From Stomorhina lunata (taxonomy: Eukaryota; Arthropoda; Insecta; Diptera; Rhiniidae), in assembly GCA_933228675.1 (NCBI GenBank), contig OW121742.1, positions 13,807,975 through 13,871,974 of the forward strand: 64,000 nt of DNA, given 5' to 3'. The notes beneath the pieces are model-generated. The model did no database searches. It was not told the origin of the DNA and was given only the letters and a program-made list of their open reading frames with translations. The translations under genes were made by a program, and so were the position numbers. This document shows positions 45,401-60,400 of this stretch, piece by piece (position 1 is the first letter of the stretch; the number at the start of each line of letters is the position of its first letter).

Positions 45401-48400
45401 TTTTATAGGAAATTTTTCAAAAATTTCTTATTTTTATAGGAAATTTTTCAAAAATTTCTTATTTTTATAAGAAATTTTTCAAAAATTTCTTATTTTTATA
45501 GGAAAATTTTCCAAAATTTCTTATTTTTATAGGAAATTTTTCAAAAATTTCTTATTTTAATAGGAAATTTTTCAAAAATTTCTTATTTTTATAGGAAATT
45601 TTTCAAAAATTTCTTATTTTTATAGGAAATTTTTCAAAAATTTCTTATTTTTATAGGAAATTTTTCAAAAATTTCTTATTTTTATAGGAAATTTTTCAAA
45701 ATTTTCTTATTTTTATAGGAAATTTTTCAAAAATTTCTTATTTTTATAGGAAATTTTTCAAAAATTTCTTATTTTTATAGGAAATTTTTCAAAAATTTCT
45801 TATTTTTATAGGAAATTTTTCAAAAATTTCTTATTTTTATAGGAAATTTTTCAAAAATTTCTTATTTTTATAGGAAATTTTTCAAAAATTTCTTATTTTT
45901 ATAGAAAATTTTTCAAAAATTTCTTATTTTTATAGGAAATTTTTCAAAAATTTCTTATTTTTATAGGAAATTTTTCAAAAATTTCTTATTTTTATGGGAA
46001 ATTTTTCAAAAATTTCTTATTTTTATAGGAAATTTTTCAAAAATTTCTTATTTTTATAGGAAATTTTTCAAAAATTTCTTATTTTTATAGGAAATTTTTC
46101 AAAAATTTCTTATTTTTATAGGAAATTTTTCAAAAATTTCTTATTTTTATAGGAAATTTTTCAAAAATTTCTTATTTTTATAGGAAATTTTTCAAAAATT
46201 TCTTATTTTTATAGGAAATTTTTCAAAAATTTCTTATTTTTATAGGAAATTTTTCAAAAATTTCTTATTTTTATAGGAAAATTTTCAAAAATTTCTTATT
46301 TTTATAGGAAATTTTTCAAAAATTTCTTACTTTTATAGGAAATTTTTCAAAATTTTTTTATTTTTATAGGAAATTTTTAAAAAATTTCTTATTTTTATAG
46401 GAAATTTTTAAAAAATTTCTTATTTTTATAGGAAATTTTTCAAAAATTTCTTATTTTTATAGGAAATTTTTCAAAAATATCTTATTATTGTAGGAAATTT
46501 TTCAAAAATTTCTTATTTTTATAGGAAATTTTTCAAAAATTTCTTATTTTTATAGAAAACTTTTCAAAAATTTCTTATTTTTATAGGAAATTTTTTATTT
46601 TTATAGGAAATTTTTCAAAAATTTCTTATTTTTTATCGGAAATTTTTCAAAAATTTCTTATTTTTATAGGAAATTTTTCCAAAATTTCTTATTTTTAAAG
46701 AAAATTTTTCAAAAATTAAAGATTTTTAAAGTAACATTTTTAAAATTTAAAAATAAAATTTTTTAAAATGTCTTTTTTCACCCCAGCCCCGTTAACACCA
46801 GCATCCTCAACGAAAAGAAACAGGCGCCCGTACATTTGGCAACGGAACTGAATAAGGTAAAGACGTTGCGTATAATGGGCAAATATGGTGACAGCATCGA
46901 TATTCAACAGGGAGGCGAACATGGTCGTACCGCTTTACATTTGGCCGCCATTTACGATCATGAAGAATGTGCCAGAATCTTGGTATGCAAAAATATGGTA
47001 TATTTAGTCTTTCATTTTCTTACATTATTTGCAAGTTCCTTTTGTTTGTTTATTCATTTAAAGTTTTAATTAAAATATCATGAACAATTTAATATTAATT
47101 TTATGTTTTTATTTGTGTTTAATGGAAATGGAAGAAAATGCTTAAGAAATAAGGAATGGACAAAGCACAATTCCCAATAAAGTAGGATGGTTAATAATAA
47201 ACAAAAGTAACTGAAAAAAAATTATTAAAATTCTATTATTTTTTTTTTCAAAATGCATTGTACTAAATGTTTAATTATTTTTTATCACAATTTCTTTAAT
47301 TTCCCTTTTTTCTTTTGGCATGAATTAAATTTAATTTTAAATTTAATCACTTAATCAAAAGAGATATAATATAACTTTTATGACTATTTCCTATTCTTAA
47401 CCTATTTAATAAACATAAGCGTTGACTTTCAGGTTTTAAAAAAGTGTCTGTTATTCGATAATGTCACACATTATAAATTTTATGCTAAATATGCAAATAT
47501 ATGCAGATAATTTATATATTTTAAAATAGCTCAGATAATGCCCTGTCATTTGAAAATAATTGTTAATTTGTAGATTTTTATTGAAAAATTATTTTATCAC
47601 CAAACTTAAGTCAAAAACTAATTTGTTAAAAAATTATGCAAATTAAGAAAAATTTCCCTATGAATGTTTAGGAGGTTAGAGTGGCAGTCTGGTAATTAGA
47701 CTCACTTAGAATATAAGGTCCATTGTGTTACCACCAAAATAGTAAAAATAAAATGCTGATCGTAATAAGTCGGCTAAGCCAAAGACTATAATATAAAGAT
47801 GTTGCACTTCCACACATCGATTTGCCGTGGTCGTTTTGAAAAGTCTCATAAAAGGAGAGTATACCGCTTTTACTCTAATTCGAAAACAACTAAAGGAAAC
47901 GATTATCAAATGAGAGAAAGCTAAGGCACACACACGAGCTCATGAAATGTATGTTTATTTGTGCGTTGATGTGTTGTTCATTGTTCTTTATCCACTTTAT
48001 GTAGGGAGTGCAATATCTTTATATTATATTGTCTTTCGCTAAGCTCTACGTTAGCCGTATCGCTCAGGTCTGCCCAGGGTACCCTTCTGTACAAAAGAGC
48101 AAAGCAAGTGCATCGTTGTATGGTTTTGCGTCTTTGACGGACGCAAAACGATACAGCGGGTCTTGATAGTGATATTTTCTAACTAAACAGGGTCACATCT
48201 AAAGTAAATACATCCTCGGACAGACGTCCTTCTATCATTTACTGAATCTCTTGCAGTAGGAGTTTGCAAGTGGCGGAAGTCATGCCAACTAATTCTAAAT
48301 AGTTAAGCTGTAGTTTGTAAGAAACTTGTCTGCTCTGGAATTCCCTGGTTCCCACATAAGTTGGATACTGAACTGGTGAGCCATCTCGTTGAGAGATCTG

Positions 48401-51400
48401 CGGTAATCTAAGTCTGATGTTGACTTTAGAAAGACAGAATCCTGAGCTGTTGTAAGGCCAGTAAATCTCAGCCAATATAGAGTAAGTGGGAAAAATGTGT
48501 TATATATTGGTAATGTGCTATAGTGAGTTTTTTCTTAAACTATACCACTAACCAACCTATAACACATTTTTTCCACTGGCTTTATAACAGCCCAGGGTTC
48601 TGTCTTTTTAAATTCAACTTCAGCCTTAGGTATAGCGGGAACACGCAGTATAGTCAGGTGTTCTTAGAGAATGAAGAGGAAATCGATTTGTTTTTGTAGG
48701 TCATTCTGAAAGTCAGTCAAATTCCGATTTGTTATCTCATCGACTATCTTGAGTTGAAGTTATAGCTCAAGTTTTTTTTTGTCAAAGATCCATCCATATG
48801 TAAGTTTTTAAATAAAAGATTTAAATAATTGTTAAATACTAAATAAGGGAAGAATATATGCAATTGATCCAAAGGGCCAATGTCGAAAAACATAGTTTTG
48901 AGAAAATTAGATTTAAAGTTTTTATTTTCCATATATATTCATAGTAACCTTATAAATGTGAAGCGCCGTGGTATAGCAGGTTAGTCATCCGCCTAGCATA
49001 CCAGAGGTCCCAAGTTCGATCCCAGGCCAGCCCGCGGTTTACCTCATAAATCAGCTAGCCACTGGTTATTGAGTATTAGGCTATGTAAAACTTCTCTAAA
49101 TAATGCATTTGCCGTTCGGAGCCGGAGTTAAAACGTAGATCCCTTTCACAATGAGTCTAAAAATAGAATCAGATGCAGCTCATTTCTTGAGAGAAGTACC
49201 CCTTGTTCCAATTGGAATGTTGTCGGGGAATTATATATATATAACCTTATAAATATGTTCTGAAGTAAGTCAAAGATTGGCTGTTGGAGCCAAATAAGAG
49301 AAGGTAAAGAAGGGAATCTAATGCAATGAATAACTCAAAACAGCAAAAATTTACATTAGCCCTTTTAGCACCAATTCACAGACATGTATGTAGCAGTTTC
49401 GTTTTAAATATACAAATATCTACAGTAAACACAGGTGCAGGTATTGTGCTATACTTTGAGTCTGTAGCAGATAAAATATTGTTATTATACCTACCATCAA
49501 AAAGAATTTCCTTAACATTGGCTCAAAAATTAAAAACGACATATATTCTGAATCCTTATAAAATTCTAAGACGATTGAGCGATGTCCGTCTGTCTGTTGC
49601 TGTTGAAATCACGATAACGCCTAAACGAAAGGAGTTAGCTTACTGAAAGTTAAAGAGTGTTCTAAAAAAAATATGCATTTACTATTTTAGACAAAATTTA
49701 TCCATAGTGCAAGAAATAATTTATTTTTTGATCAAGTTAGTTTCTATAGATATGTCAGATACTATTATTTTAGAAATTATTAATTTTCAATAGTTATTTC
49801 AATCAAAATGGACTGCGAAAAAAAGTTCGTGAAAATATAATTAAAACTTTTCAAAAAAATCCGTCATGGACTTTTAAAAAAATAGCTAAAAATTTGAAAG
49901 TTGACCCTCGAACGGTTTCTAATGCCATCAGATGGTATAAGGAAAACCTGAGCATTGAAAGAAAACCTGGATCAGGGAGGAAAAAAGGTCCTACAGATAT
50001 TGGTAAGGCAAAAGAAGTCGAGCGACTCTTTCGAAGAGCGCCTAACACTTCTTTAAGAAAAGCAGTTCGTAAGGTGAAATGTTCTACGAATTTTGCACAT
50101 AGAGTCAAAGCTTATGCTGGACTGAAGACATACAAAGTCCAAAAGGTTCCAAATCGCAATGCTATAAAGAACTTAGAAGCAAAAAAACGAGCGAAAAAAA
50201 TGAAGTCTGATTTTATAAAAAAATACACCTGTTGTGTGATGGATGATGAAACATACGTACTGGCAGACTTTTCTCAACTTCCTGGTCAAGATTTTTATGT
50301 TGCTGATAAACAAGGCAATGTTCGGCAAGAGTTTTGCACAAAAACAAACAAACAAAATTCCCTAAGAAGTTTCTCGTGTGGCAAGCTATTTGCAGTTGTG
50401 GCAAAAGAAGTAAAGTATTTGTGGCATCTGGCACAATAAACACAGAAATTTATATAAAGGAGTGCCTACAAAAACGGTTGTTACCCTTTTTAAGAGAGCA
50501 CAGAGTGACTACATTTTTTTTGGCCCGATTTGGCATCATGCCATTATGGAAAAAAGGCACTTGAGTGGTACTCAAAGAATAATGTCATTTTTGTATCACG
50601 AGAGGCAAATCCACCTAACTGTCCAGAACTTTGGCCTGTGGAAAGGTATTGGGCTCTGGTAAAAAAGGAATTGAAGAACACAGGAAAGATTTCCAAGAAC
50701 ATGTCCGATTTTAAGCGCAGGTGGAACATATGCTCCAAAAAGGTATCAGAAGCAACTGTAAAATCTTTAATGGGAGGGTTTCCGAAAAAAGTCGACAATT
50801 TTGCAAAACCCGAGTACTAAGTAAACATTTTAATGCTAAATGATTTTGTATAATATGTCATTATATTTGCGTATTTTATAGAGTTTTTATATTAAAAGGT
50901 TTGATTTTTATTTAAGAAAATCCAACTACAAATTTTATTTAGAGCACTCTTTAGTAAAAATATTCCTCATCTATGAGAAATTTTTGGTATTGAAATTAGG
51001 CAAAATCGGTTAACATTTGACCATAGCTCCCGTATAACCTCGTCTAGGCAAATCGCTTATTTGCTTATAAATGACAAATTATAATAGCTATGATGACAAA
51101 ATTTGGTATCTAGAAGTTCTACATAAGCACTAGGCAGCATGTAAAATTTCATAGAAATCGGTTCACATTTAACCATAGCTCCCATATAAAAAACTTACGA
51201 AAACAACCTAAATTCCACCTGAAATTTACTTTAATTCCAATTAATGATAAACTGTAACAGCTTTGGCCACTAAATTTAGCACAAGGAAGTCTTATGTGAA
51301 TGCCAGCTAGTGTGCAAAATTTTGTAAAATTCATCACCATTTGACCATAGCTCCCATATAAAAAAGTTATGGAAACACAAAAATACAAAAAGAAAAGGGG

Positions 51401-54400
51401 GTTTATGTCCGTCTGTCCGTTAGATAAAAGAGCGATAGTGCCTGAACTAAAAGGGCTACAGCAACAATTTTACAAAAGGAAGTCTTATGTGAATGCTAGC
51501 CAGTGTGCAAAATTTTGTTACAATCGGTCACCATTTAACCTTAGCTCCCATAGAAAAAACTTACAGAAACACAAAAATACAAAAAGAAAAGGAGATTTAT
51601 GTCCGTCAGATAAAAGCGCGACAGCTCCTTAACTACAAAAGCTAGAGAGACAAAATTTTACAAAAGTATTTTTGGTATGTAACAAAAGTTAAGTACTGAA
51701 AATGGGCGGAATCGATTCACATTTAGTTAAAGCTCCCATATAACCCCGCCCCGGGAAACACATGAATGCTGATAAATTGAGTACAATTGTAATATCTACG
51801 ACGACTAAATTTAGAATAGAGAAGTTTTATGCAACTATTAGTCAGTAAATCAAATTTTATAGGAATCGGTCGATATTTGACTATAGCTTTCATATAAAAA
51901 ACACTCCCGGAAACCAAAAAATATTTAGCAAGGACCAGTTAAAAGCTACTAAATTAGAAACTGTGACAGCTATTGCCACTAAATTTTGTATAAATACCAG
52001 CCAGTGTATGAAATTTTGTTACAATCTGAAATCTGAAAATCAAATAGTTTTAATTTTCGGAAATAAAAAAATTCAAAAAAGTTTTTGATCGCACATAAAA
52101 TTTTTTTTGGGGTTCTATTAAGGGAACTTAGGGAATGTAAAATCCGTTCGCGTTAATGATTTTACGCGATGCGCGCAGAAGTTATGACGGTTAAAACAAA
52201 AATTTCCAAAAAAAAAATTAAAACTATTTTATTTTTATTAGTTTTATATTGATTTTGACACAACTTATATATATTCAGGTGTTCTGTCGTTTCATGGTAT
52301 TATGGTAATTTATATATGCCTTAACACGAAGAAATAACGCAATTTTACAAGTGAAATAAATATTTTTTAAAAATTATTTTTTTATTTTTTTTAACCGCGA
52401 TTTTCGCGAAATTTTACAAAATGTGAGTCTTAGTGAAATTCTGCTGCCTTGACTTATAGACAAATTTAATTTAAAAGATTTTTTTATTTAAATATAATGT
52501 CTAATAGGTGCATATGTATCTTTTTAAAATATAAAATTCTTATTTGGCCCGTCAAATCGTTAATCCTTTTAATATTTTGGTGCGCTTCAGATCTAAGGTA
52601 AAACTTTGTTTAAGAATAGTTTTAAGACTATTCCTGATCAATTTTGAGCTAAATTCGCAATGTGCTTCATTGAAATGCTTTTAGATAAAACCTTCACGTT
52701 TTCAGTTAATTAAGAGATTTTTGACAAACTTTTGATGCAAATCGGTTATAAATGACATCGCTTTCATGTGATTTTGTCTCACTTTGCATTCTAAAACCAT
52801 TTAAACCAATATGGCCAAGGCCGTGGGCTGGAACGTCACCAGTTTGCTCAATTGATGAACAAAGTAAAAAAGTAGCGATAACTTTTGTTCACTCAAAATA
52901 TATTCTCAGGCTGTAACTTTGGCGCAAAAAAATGTGCTTCTATTTCTTGCAAATTAAAAGTTACAGTCATTTGAAGTTAACTGGAACGTCACACTAAAAG
53001 AGAAGTGGTCTAAGAGCTTGTACAACATTTTCCAAAATTTCGTAATGTTTTCAAAAACCTGGACACGTTTCCCTCTAACATATCGTAGGTGAAAGATCAA
53101 AGAATACTCTATGCACAAAAAATTTATAAAAAATTGCATTTATAGTTGTTTTGGATGCAAAAATGCGAGACTGGAACGTCACCAAAAAAAAGACTGGAAC
53201 AACACATAAAGTTCTCTTACTTAGGAGCCATGCAAAAACGACCAATGTGAATAAATAAAACACTAAAATTTACTTAAAATTTTATTTTATTTGTTTATTT
53301 TTTATTGGATAAAAAAAACAACATCACTTCATGTTTGATTATACTATTCAGTAGGTACGTAAATTCTATCAAAAAAATTATTAAGTGAAATTATTTTCTC
53401 ATAAAGTTAATTAAGAGATTTTTGACAAACTTTTGATGCAAATCGGTTATAAATGACATCGCTTTCATGTGATTTTGTCTCACTTTGCATTCTAAAACCA
53501 TTTAAACCAATATGTACTTTTTTGAACGATTTTCAAAATCTTCATAAAATTTTAGAAAACAATAATTTTTTGGTGCGCTTTTGCATTTAGGTGCTAAATG
53601 ACAAAAAACTCGTTTTATGCGGTAGTTTGGAAATTTTCATTCATATTTGAAAATAGAAAAATTTTGAAAATTTTTCTATAAAAATAGAAAAATTTTGAAA
53701 ATTTTTCTATAAAAATAGAAAAATTTTGAAAATTTTTCTATAAAAATAGAAAATTTTTGAAAATTTTTCTATAAAAATAGAAAAATTTTGAAAATTTTTC
53801 TATAAAAATAGAAAAATTTTGAAAATTTTTCTATAAAAATAGAAAAATTTTGAAAATTTTTCTATAAAAATAGAAAAATTTTTTATAAAAATAGAAAAAT
53901 TTTGAAAATTTTTCTATAAAAATAGAAAAATTTTGAAAATTTTTCTATAAAAATAGAAAAATTTTGAAAATTTTTCTATAAAAATAGAAAAATTTTGAAA
54001 ATTTTTCAATAAAAATAGAAAAATTTTGAAAATTTTTCTATAAAAATAGAAAAATTTTGAAAATTTTTCTATAAAAATAGAAAAATTTTGAAAATTTTTC
54101 TATAAAAATAGAAAAATTTTGAAAATTTTTCTATAAAAATAGAAAAATTTTGAAAATTTTTCTATAAAAATAGAAAAATTTTGAAAATTTTTCTATAAAA
54201 ATAGAAAAATTTTGAAAATTTTTCTATAAAAATAGAAAAATTTTGAAAATTTTTCTATAAAAATAGAAAAATTTTGAAAATTTTTCTATAAAAATAGAAA
54301 AATTTTGAAAATTTTTCTATAAAAATAGAAAAATTTTGAAAATTTTTCTATAAAAATAGAAAAATTTTCTATAAAAATAGAAAAATTTTGAAAATTTTTC

Positions 54401-57400
54401 TATAAAAACAGAAAAATTTTGAAAATTTTTCTATAAAAATAGAAAAATTTTGAAAATTTTTCTATAAAAATAGAAAAATTTTGAAAATTTTTCTATAAAA
54501 ATAGAAAAATTTTGAAAATTTTTCTATAAAAATAGAAAAATTTTGAAAATTTTTCTATAAAAATAGAAAAATTTTGAAAATTTTTCTATAAAAATAGAAA
54601 AATGTTGAAAATTTTTCTATAGAAATAGAAAAATGTTGAAAATTTTTCTATAAAAATAGAAAAATTTTGAAAATTTTTCTATAAAAATAGAAAAATTTTG
54701 AAAATTTTTCTATAAAAATAGAAAAATTTTGAAAATTTTTCTATAAAAAAATCTGTAAAAAAAGTTTGAAAATCTATAAAAAAAAGTACAATTGTACCAT
54801 GTTTGCCATACCTAGTCGAGAGCCATCAGCCATGCATTCCTATATAGTATAATATGCCACTGTCAGAGTGTTACCAATGGTACGTGCTATATCAGGCATC
54901 ATGTTAAAGATAACGCGTGACCATTGTTCGACCTTTGAGATAGCTCTCTAAATATGACTGCCGCAGAAACAGCATGTGAAAGTCAATACAACTCTGTCAA
55001 GCTTTTCTAAAATCTTATGCGTGTAGCATGTAAAGTTTGAAAATTGATATTAAATATAAATTATGACTTAAGAACTTCCTTATTATTTGTCCCTATTTCA
55101 TTGATTTATTTTTTGCTTGTTATTTGTTTTAAAATTTATGTTTCCAAAATGCATTTTTGTCTGAAATTTTATAATTTAAAGCCAAAAAATACAAAAAAAT
55201 ATGGTCAAATGTTTAATATAAGTATCAATATGTTTATAATATGAAAACCCATAATAATATTTATATCTCCTGAAAATATATTTCAAATATTGCCCTTATA
55301 ATAATTCCTCTCAAAATAAATCCCATGAGTCTAAATGTAAATAATTCTGATTCATTTATTTATTATTTCTATTTTCTTCCTATTTTTTGGTATTTTGTTG
55401 AAAAAAAAACACGTATATTTTGTTATTTGGATTATAGATTACCGAATTTGGTGCATGTCCTCGTAGACCCTGCAACAATGGCTATTATCCTATACATGAG
55501 GCGGCCAAAAATGCCAGCTCAAAGACAATGGAAGTCTTTTTTCAGGCAAGTATTTTTTGGATTATTTGTGTATAGACTAAAGCACTAGTCGGAATTTTTG
55601 TACATATTTATTTAATAGAACACTTAGTAATGATTTATTTAAAATATAATTTAAATTTATTGAAAATAATTTTATGAACATAAATATATAAGGTATAAGC
55701 AAAGACTTTATAACAAAAAGAATCCATACATTGATATGCCGTGTGGTCGTTTTGAAAAGTCCCACACAAAATAGAGTATAACGCTTTTACTTTAATTCGG
55801 AAACAACTAATGGAGACGAATATCCAATAAGAAAAAGCTAAGGCACACACACATGCTCATGAAATGAATGTTTGTTTGTGCGTTTATGTGCTTTCCATTG
55901 CTCTTTATAAACTTTAATTTAATTTTTGGCAGAAAAAAATGTATGGAGTGCAATTTATATTAAAGAGTCTTTGGTATCAATTTCAGTTGTTAAATGATTC
56001 TCCAATTCCACGTAAATATTCCATATAAATATAAAAATTTTGTCAGTTTTCCTATAAATAAGAAAATTTTAAAAATTTTAATGAAAATTTTCAAAATTTT
56101 CCTAAATATAAGAAATTTTTAAAATATTTCTTTTGAAAATAAGAAATTTTTGAAAAGTTTCCTATAAAAATTTCCTTTAAAAAAAAGAAATTTTATAAAA
56201 TTTTCATACAAAAATAAGAAATTTTTAAAAAATTTCCTATAAAAATAAGAAATTTTTGAAAAATTTCCTATAAAAATAAGAAATGTTTGAAAAATTTCCT
56301 ATAAAAATAAGAAATTTTTGAAAAATTTCCTATAAAAATAAGAAATTTTTGAAAAATTTCCTATAAAAATAAGAAATTTTTGAAAAATTTCCTATAAAAA
56401 TAAGAAATTTTTGAAAAATTTCCTATAAAAATAAGAAATTTTTGAAAAATTTCCTATAAAAATAAGAAATTTTTGAAAAATTTCCTATAAAAATAGGAAA
56501 TTTTTTAAAAATTTCCTATAAAAATAAAAAATTTTTGAAAAATTTCCTATAAAAATAAGACAATTTTGAAAAATTTCCTATAAAAGTAAGAAATTTTTGA
56601 AAAATTTTCTATAAAAGTAAGAAATTTTTGAAAAATTTCCTATAAAAATAAGAAATTTTTGAAAAATTTCCTATAAAAATAAGAAATTTTTAAAAAATTT
56701 CTTATAAAAATAAGAAATTTGTGAAAAATTTCCTATAAAAATAAGAAATTTTTGAAAAATTTCCTATAAAAATAAGAAATTTTTGAAAAATTTCCTATAA
56801 AAATAAGAAATTTTTGAAAAATTTCCTATAAAAATAAGAAATTTTTGAAAAATTTCCTATAAAAATAAGAAATTTTTGAAAAATTTCCTATACAAATAAG
56901 AAATTTTTGAAAAATTTCCTATAAAAATAAGAAATTTTTGAAAAATTTCCTTTAAAAATAACAAATTTCTGACAAAATTTCCTATAAAAATAAGAAATGT
57001 TTGAAAACATGTTTTTAAATTTTTGAAAAATTTCATATAAAAAAAAGAAATTTTTGAAAAATTTCCTATAAAAATAAGAAATTTTTGAAAAATTTCCTTT
57101 AAAAATAACAAATTTCTGACAAAATTTCCTATAAAAATAAGAAATGTTTGAAAACCTGTTTTTAAATTTTTGAAAAATTTCCTATAAAAATAAGAAATTT
57201 TTGAAAATTTTCCTATAAAAATAAGAAATTTTTGAAAAATTTCCTATAAAAATAAGAAATTTTTGAAAAATTTCCTATAAAAATAAGAAATTTTTGAAAA
57301 ATTCCCTATAAAAATAAGAAATTTTTTAAAAATTTCCTATAAAAATAAGAATTTTTTTTTTAAATTTCCTATAAAAATAAGAAATTTTTGAAAAATTTCC

Positions 57401-60400
57401 TATAAAAGTAAGAAATTTTTGAAAAATTTCCTATAAAAATAAGAAATTTTTGAAAAATTTCCTATAAAAATAAGAAATTTTTAAAAAATTTCTTATAAAA
57501 ATAAGAAATTTGTGAAAAATTTCCTATAAAAATAAGAAATTTTTGAAAAATTTCCTATAAAAATAAGAAATTTTTGAAAAATTTCCTATAAAAATAAGAA
57601 ATTTTTGAAAAATTTCCTATAAAAATAAGAAATTTTTGAAAAATTTCCTATAAAAATAAGAAATTTTTGAAAAATTTCCTATAAAAATAAGAAATTTTTG
57701 AAAAATTTCCTTTAAAAATAACAAATTTCTGACAAAATTTCCTATAAAAATAAGAAATGTTTGAAAACATGTTTTTAAATTTTTGAAAAATTTCCTATAA
57801 AAATAAGAAATTTTTGAAAATTTTCCTATAAAAATAAGAAATTTTTGAAAAATTTCCTATAAAAATAAGAAATTTTTGAAAAATTTCCTATAAAAATAAG
57901 AAATTTTTGAAAAATTCCCTATAAAAATAAGAAATTTTTTAAAAATTTCCTATAAAAGTAAGAATTTTTTTAAAAATTTCCTATAAAAATAAGAAATTTT
58001 TGAAAAATTTCCTATAAAAATAAGAAATTTTTTAAAAATTTCCTATAAAAATAAGAAATTTTTGAAAAATTTCCTATAAAAATAAGAAATTTTTAAAAAA
58101 TTTCCTAAAAAAACAAGAAATTTTTGAAAATTTCCTATAAAAATAAGAAATTTTTGAAAATTTTCCTATAAATATAAGAAATTTTTAAAAAATGTCCTAT
58201 AAAAATAAGAAATTTTTGGAAAATCTCCTATAAATATAAGAAATTTTTAAAAAATTTCCTATAAAAATAAGAAATTTTTCAAAAATTTAATATAAAAATA
58301 AGAAATTTAAAAAAAAATCCTATAAAAATAAGATATTTTTGAAAAAAAGCAAATATCCTACTTAAAGGGAAATTCAAAAATTTAGAATAAAAACATGTTT
58401 TAACAGATTTAAATGAATACCCATAATATTCTGGTAAATATCATATCAATACAATTTCTCTTGCAAATGTTAAACAAATAACTTTTATTAGATTTTATAT
58501 AAAAATGAGTTCATATTTGCATTTACTATTTGTTTTATATGATAACTTTGATGTTAGGTTGAAGTAAAATAGGAAAAAATATACAAATTAAAAAAAAAAA
58601 ATCTGTCAAAATCCTCTAGAGATTCTTATCAAAGTTCAAGCAAAATTATTATTTTTTCCAAAACTTATTTCAAATATTAATTCACAACATTTTAAGCCAG
58701 AATAATTCCGGAAAAATTAAATTTCTAATTTTTGTTATTAAACTTGTTGACAAACCCGTATCCTTAATTTACTTTAAAACATTTCCTTTGATTCTTAAAT
58801 ACTAAAGTCAACATTTTTTGTAAATACAACTTGATTTGTCCTGCAAATTCTTAACTTTAGTAATGAACTGTTGAAAAGAAAATAAATTTCAAAGATTTTC
58901 AAATTAAGTTTGCAAAAAAAATTTAATATATTTTTATGTAAGTGATTACATATGAAGAATATACAAAATCTTAAAAGCAATAAAAAACAGACCTTGTTTA
59001 CAAACTTTAATATCGTATTATATAGAAATAAGAAAATTTTAAAAATTTTTCTAGAAAAATACAAAAATTTTGAAATATGGAAATTTCTACAAAAATAAAA
59101 AATATCAAAATTTTGAAATATGGAAATTTCTACAAAAATAAAAATTTTCTTAAAAATTTACTAAACAAATGTTTGAAAGATTTCCTGTAAAAAAGAAGAA
59201 ATTTTTTAAAAATTTCCTATAAAAATAAGAAATTTTTTTAAAAATTTCCTATAAAAATAAGAAATTTTTGAAAAATTTCCTATAAAAATAAGAAAATTTT
59301 GAAAATTTTTCTATAAAAATAATAAATTTTAAAAAAAATTTCCTATAAAAATAAGAATTTTTTAAAAATTTTCTATAAAAATAAGAATTGTTTTACAAAT
59401 TTCCAAAAAAAAAGAAATTTTTTTTTTAAATTTCTCTAGAAATAAGAAATTTTTAAAAAATTTTCTATGTAAATAAATTTTTAAAAAATTTCCTATAAAA
59501 ATAAAAAAATTTTAAAAAATTTCATAAAAAAATATAAATTTTTGAAAATTTTTCAATAAGAAGAAGAAATTTTTGAAAAATTTCCTATAAAAGAAATTTT
59601 GAAAAATTTCCTATAAAAATAAGAAATTTTTGAAAAATTCCTAAATAATAAGAAAATTTTGAAAAAATTCCTATAAAAATATTTTTTTTTTAAATTTCCT
59701 ATAAAAATATGAAAAATTTCTCATAAAAATAAGAAATTTTTGAAAAATTTCCTATAAAAATAAGAAAATTTTGAAAAATTTTCTATAAAAATAAATTTTT
59801 TTCTAAACTTCCTATAAAAATATGAAAAATTTCTTATAAAAATAAAAAATTTTTTAAAAATTTTCTATAAAAATAAGAAATTTTTGAAAAATTTCCTATA
59901 AAAATAAGAAATTTTTGAAAAATTTCCTATAAAAATAGAAAATTTTTGAAAAATTTCCTATAAAAATAGAAAATTTTTAAAAAATTTCCTATAAAAATAG
60001 AAAATTTTTGAAAAATTTCCTATAAAAATAGAAAATTTTTGAAAAAATTCCTATAAAAATAAGAAATTTTTGAAAAAATTCCTATAAAAATAAGAAATTT
60101 TTGAAAAATTTCCTATAAAAATAGAAAATTTTTGAAAAATTTCCTATAAAAATAGAAAATTTTTGAAAAATTTCCTATAAAAATAGAAAATTTTTGAAAA
60201 ATTTCCTATAAAAATAGAAATTTTTTGAAAAATTTCCTATAAAAATAGAAAATTTTTGAAAAAATTCCTATAAAAATAGAAAATTTTTGAAAAAATTCCT
60301 ATAAAAATAGAAAATTTTTGAAAAATTTCCTATAAAAATAGAAAATTTTTGAAAAATTTCCTATAAAAATAGAAAATTTTTGAAAAATTTCCTATAAAAA

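Noticed and set aside
47660..47740. tRNA-like stretch (GAGTGGCAGTCTGGTAATTA)
   Set aside because: Reminiscent of a dipteran interspersed repeat but no complete tRNA fold or boundaries could be defined.
48239..48475. 78-codon reverse ORF with mixed composition
   Set aside because: Not recognised, no flanking splice sites in agreement; may be an old transposon remnant but cannot be supported.
55325..55588. 87-codon ORF covering exon 5 as a separate gene
   Set aside because: Only 55438-55545 has homology; the rest is intron on both sides with matching acceptor and GC donor.
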